Source: Rutidosis leptorrhynchoides (taxonomy: Eukaryota > Streptophyta > Magnoliopsida > Asterales > Asteraceae). Taken from it: DNA of 64,000 nucleotides. Position 1 is the first letter of the stretch. Each line of letters begins with the position of its first letter. The notes beneath the pieces were generated by a model, which made no database searches, was not told the DNA's origin, and worked only from the letters and a program-made list of their open reading frames with translations. The stretch is taken from assembly GCF_046630445.1 (NCBI RefSeq), contig NC_092339.1:79197501-79261500 (forward strand). Direction: 5' to 3'. The position numbers and the translations under genes were made by a program. Shown here piece by piece: positions 60,442 to 64,000 of this stretch.

Positions 60442-63400
60442 TGTAGTGACCCGAACTTTTCCATGTTTATATATATTAATTGAGATTGATATTTACATGA
60501 TTAAATGTTTCCAACATGTTAAGCAATCAAACTTGTTAAGACTTGATTAATTGAAATATGTTTCATATAGACAATTGACCACTCAAGTTGACCGGTGATT
60601 CACGAACGTTAAAACTTGTAAAAACTATATGATGACATATATATGGATATATATATAGTTAACATGATACTATGATAAGTAAACATATCATTAAGTATAT
60701 TAACAATGAACTACATATGTAAAAACAAGACTACTAACTTAATAATTTTTAAACGAGACATATATGTAACGATTATCGTTGTAAAGACATTTAATGTATA
60801 TATATCATATTAAGAGATATTCATACATGATAATATCATGATAATATAATAATTTAAAATCTCATTTGATATTATAAACATTGGGTTAACAACATTTAAC
60901 AAGATCGTTAACCTAAAGGTTTCAAAACAACACTTACATGTAACGACTAACGATGACTTAACGACTCAGTTAAAATGTATATACATGTAGTGTTTTAATA
61001 TGTATTTATACACTTTTGAAAGACTTCAATACACCTATCAAAATACTTCTACTTAACAAAAATGCTTACAATTACATCCTCGTTCAGTTTCATCAACAAT
61101 TCTACTCGTATGCACCCGTATTCGTACTCATACAATACACAGCTTTTAGATGTATGTACTATTGGTATATACACTCCAATGATTAGCTCTTAGCAGCCCA
61201 TGTGAGTCACCTAACACATGTGGGAACCATCATTTGGCAACTAGCATGAAATATCTCATAAAATTACAAAAATATGAGTAATCATTCATGACTTATTTAC
61301 ATGAAAACAAAATTACATATCCTTTATATCTAATCCATACACCAACGACCAAAAACACCTACAAACACTTTTATTCTTCAATTTTCTTCATCTAATTGAT
61401 CTCTCTCAAGTTCTATCTTCAAGTTCTAAGTGTTCTTCATAAATTCTACAAGTTCTAGTTACATAAAATCAAGAATACTTTCAAGTTTGCTAGCTCACTT
61501 CCAATCTTGTAAGGTGATCATCCAACCTCAAGAAATCTTTGTTTATTACAGTAGGTTATCATTCTAATACAAGGTAATAATCATATTCAAACTTTGGTTC
61601 AATTTCTATAACAATAACAATCTTATTTCAAGTGATGATCTTACTTGAACTTGTTTTCGTGTCATGATTCTGCTTCAAGAACTTCGAGCCATCCAAGGAT
61701 CCGTTGAAGCTAGATCCATTTTTCTCTTTTCCAGTAGGTTTATCCAAGGAACTTAAGGTAGTAATGATGTTCATAACATCATTCGATTCATACATATAAA
61801 GCTATCTTATTCGAAGGTTTAAACTTGTAATCACTAGAACATAGTTTAGTTAATTCTAAACTTGTTCGCAAACAAAAGTTAATCCTTCTAACTTGACTTT
61901 TAAAATCAACTAAACACATGTTCTATATCTATATGATATGCTAACTTAATGATTTAAAACCTGGAAACACGAAAAATACCGTAAAACCGGATTTACGCCG
62001 TCGTAGTAACACCGCGGGCTGTTTTGGGTTAGTTAATTAAAAACTATGATAAACTTTGATTTAAAAGTTGTTATTCTGAAAAAATGATTTTTATTATGAA
62101 CATGAAACTATATCCAAAAATTATGGTTAAACTCAAACTCGAAGTATGTTTTCTAAAATGGTCATCTAGACGTCGTTCTTTCGACTGAAATGACTACCTT
62201 TACAAAAATGACTTGTAACTTATTTTTCCGACTATAAACCTATACTTTTTATGTTTAGATTCATAAAATAGAGTTCAATATGAAACCATATCAATTTGAT
62301 TCACTCAAAACGGATTTAAAATGAAGAAGTTATGGGTAAAACAAGATTGGATAATTTTTCTCATTTTAGCTACGTGAAAATTGGTAACAAATCTATTCCA
62401 ACCATAACTTAATCAACTTGTATTGTATATTATGTAATCTTGAGATACCATAGACACGTATACAATGTTTCGGCCTATCATGTCGACACATCTATATATA
62501 TTTCAGAACAACCATAGACACTCTATATGTGAATGTTGGAGTTAGCTATACAGGGTTGAGGTTGATTCCAAAATATATATAGTTTGAGTTGTGATCAATA
62601 CTGAGATACGTATACACTGGGTCGTGGATTGATTCAAGATAATATTTATCGATTTATTTCTGTACATCTAACTGTGGACAACTAGTTGTAGGTTACTAAC
62701 GAGGACAGCTGACTTAATAAACTTAAAACATCAAAATATATTAAAAGTGTTGTAAATATATTTTGAACATACTTTGATATATATGTATATATTGTTATAG
62801 GTTCGTAAATCAACCAGTGGCCAAGTCTTACTTCCCGACGAAGTAAAAATCTGTGAAAGTGAGTTATAGTCCCACTTTTAAAATCTAATATTTTTGGGAT
62901 GAGAATACATGCAGGTTTTATAAATGATTTACAAAATAGACACAAGTACGTGAAACTACATTCTATGGTTGAATTATCGAAATCGAATATGCCCCTTTTT
63001 ATTAAGTCTGGTAATCTAAGAATCAGGGAACAGACACCCTAATTGACGCGAATCCTAAAGATAGATCTATTGGGCCTAACAAACCCCATCCAAAGTATCG
63101 GATGCTTTAGTACTTCGAAATTTATATCATATCCGAAGGGTGTCCCGGAATGATGGGGATATTCTTATATATGCATCTTGTTAATGTCGGTTACCAGGTG
63201 TTCACCATATGAATGATTTTTATCTCTATGTATGGGATGTGTATTGAAATATGAAATCTTGTGGTCTATTGTTACGATTTGATATATATAGGTTAAACCT
63301 ATAACTCACCAACATTTTTGTTGACGTTTTAAGCATGTTTATTCTCAGGTGATTATTAAGAGCTTCCGCTGTCGCATACTTAAATAAGGACGAGATTTGG

Positions 63401-63691
63401 AGTCCATGCTTGTATGATATTGTGTAAAAACTGCGTTCAAGAAACTTATTTTGTTGTAACATATTTCTATTGTAAACCATTATGTAATGGTCGTGTGTAA
63501 ACAGGATATTTTAGATTATCATTATTTGATAATCTACGTAAAGCTTTTTAAACCTTTATTGATGAAATAAAGGTTATGGTTTGTTTTAAAATGAATGCAG
63601 TCTTTGAAAAACGTCTCATATAGAGGTCAAAACCTCGCAACGAAATCAATTAATATGGAACGTTTTTAATCAATAAGAACGGGACATTTCA
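60442..63691 (+). repeat. Tekay-2 3' LTR (3250 bp)
   Basis: Same ends and length as the 5' LTR, offset 9850 bases. The differences cluster around 61981-62180. Confidence 0.97.
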
Positions 63692-63777
63692 GCCTGTACT
63701 GCGGCTATGTTTGAAGCAAGAAAGGCACGAAATTTCTCTTCGCTCATATTCAAGGTGTGTCGAGTAGTCGGTGCCAT
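63692..63777 (-). pseudogene. Tekay-1 gag N-terminus, cut off by Tekay-2
   Basis: ATG at 63777 on the minus strand, MAPTTRHTLNMSEEKF, running to the insertion point; it continues at 50591. The peptide is close to the Tekay-2 gag start, which confirms the relationship and the target site. Confidence 0.9.
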
Positions 63778-64000
63778 TTCCTTCAAAATAGTCAAATGAA
63801 ACAATTTAATCATACAGAATATTAAGAGTAGTCAATAGTATCTCGTAGCATAATATGAACTCATTTATAAAAGCTTTTTCTTCATATTAGCGTTTTATAA
63901 GTTTAAATTCGAGTACTACCTACCCGTTAAGTTCATACTTAGTAGCTAATATACAATTCAACTACTACAATTCCATATGAAAAACTGATTACAATAATAT
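63778..64000 (-). other. Tekay-1 pre-gag leader, to window edge
   Basis: Matches Tekay-2 55610-55831 in reverse complement, including the TTAACGGGTAGGTA repeat. If the match continues, the F-box ORF of Tekay-1 begins about 120-150 bases beyond the edge. Confidence 0.8.

Larger units (their letters stand above)
50592..63691 (+). mobile_element. Tekay-2: complete Tekay/Del chromovirus with accessory ORFs, 13.1 kb
   Basis: LTRs 50592-53841 and 60442-63691, both exactly 3250 bp. Flanked by GCCTG at 50587-50591 and 63692-63696, a perfect 5-bp duplication in the gag of Tekay-1. Internal order: Met primer site, acidic ORF, F-box ORF, gag-protease, RT-RNase H-integrase-chromodomain, polypurine tract. 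Gag-pol has four nonsense codons; both accessory frames are open. Confidence 0.97.

Overview
This is a window of plant nuclear DNA. It is AT-rich, with an intron-containing bHLH transcription factor gene, LINEs, a SINE family, hAT/Stowaway/Harbinger-type DNA elements and long nested Ty3/gypsy LTR retrotransposons (Athila and Tekay/Del chromovirus types). The LTR families look like those of the daisy family (Asteraceae); that is an impression from sequence style, not a database match. No rRNA, tRNA gene, CRISPR array or bacterial-type operon is visible.

Layout. 1-2771: end of a minus-strand gypsy-type element (leader, Met-tRNA primer site, 2.3 kb LTR). 2772-5699: AT-rich LTR-derived DNA that runs into a LINE. 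5700-7364: 3' part of that LINE with a poly(A) tail. 7780-13095 (minus): the one ordinary host gene, a seven-exon bHLH factor of the bHLH112/bHLH123/bHLH68 type. It was assembled here from exons as short as 60 nt. A SINE lies in its last intron and a Harbinger-like MITE in its fourth. 13783-15842: a second 5'-truncated LINE with poly(A). 15843-18459: gene-free DNA with a 3 x 50 bp repeat and a minisatellite. 18460-21901: a hAT-type element with an exact 8-bp target duplication that contains a GAPDH-like exon. 21952-22146: a Stowaway MITE. 22250-24300: a decayed LINE carrying a second SINE copy with a 14-bp target duplication.

From 24301 to the right edge there is a nest of LTR elements. The LINE is broken by LTR family D (24301-25727). 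D is broken by Tekay-1 (minus, 25728 to beyond 64000). Tekay-1 is broken twice: its 3' LTR by a 16.85 kb Athila element (27758-44607), and its gag by a 13.1 kb plus-strand relative, Tekay-2 (50592-63691). Tekay-2 has two 3250-bp LTRs and a perfect GCCTG duplication.

The most unusual content: (i) Tekay-2 carries two extra open reading frames between the primer site and gag. One is an acidic protein of unknown function and the other is an intact F-box protein. Just before gag it also repeats a 16-nt sequence matching its polypurine tract. (ii) The Athila element carries a GC-rich hairpin pair, CCGC-GAGT-GCGG twice at an exact 32-nt spacing, at four places. (iii) Three different LTR families share a donor-like and an acceptor-like splice signal 461 or 490 nt apart, which suggests a leader intron inside the LTR. 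(iv) All gag-pol genes are broken, mostly by nonsense codons of the kind cytosine deamination produces, while the F-box frame is open.
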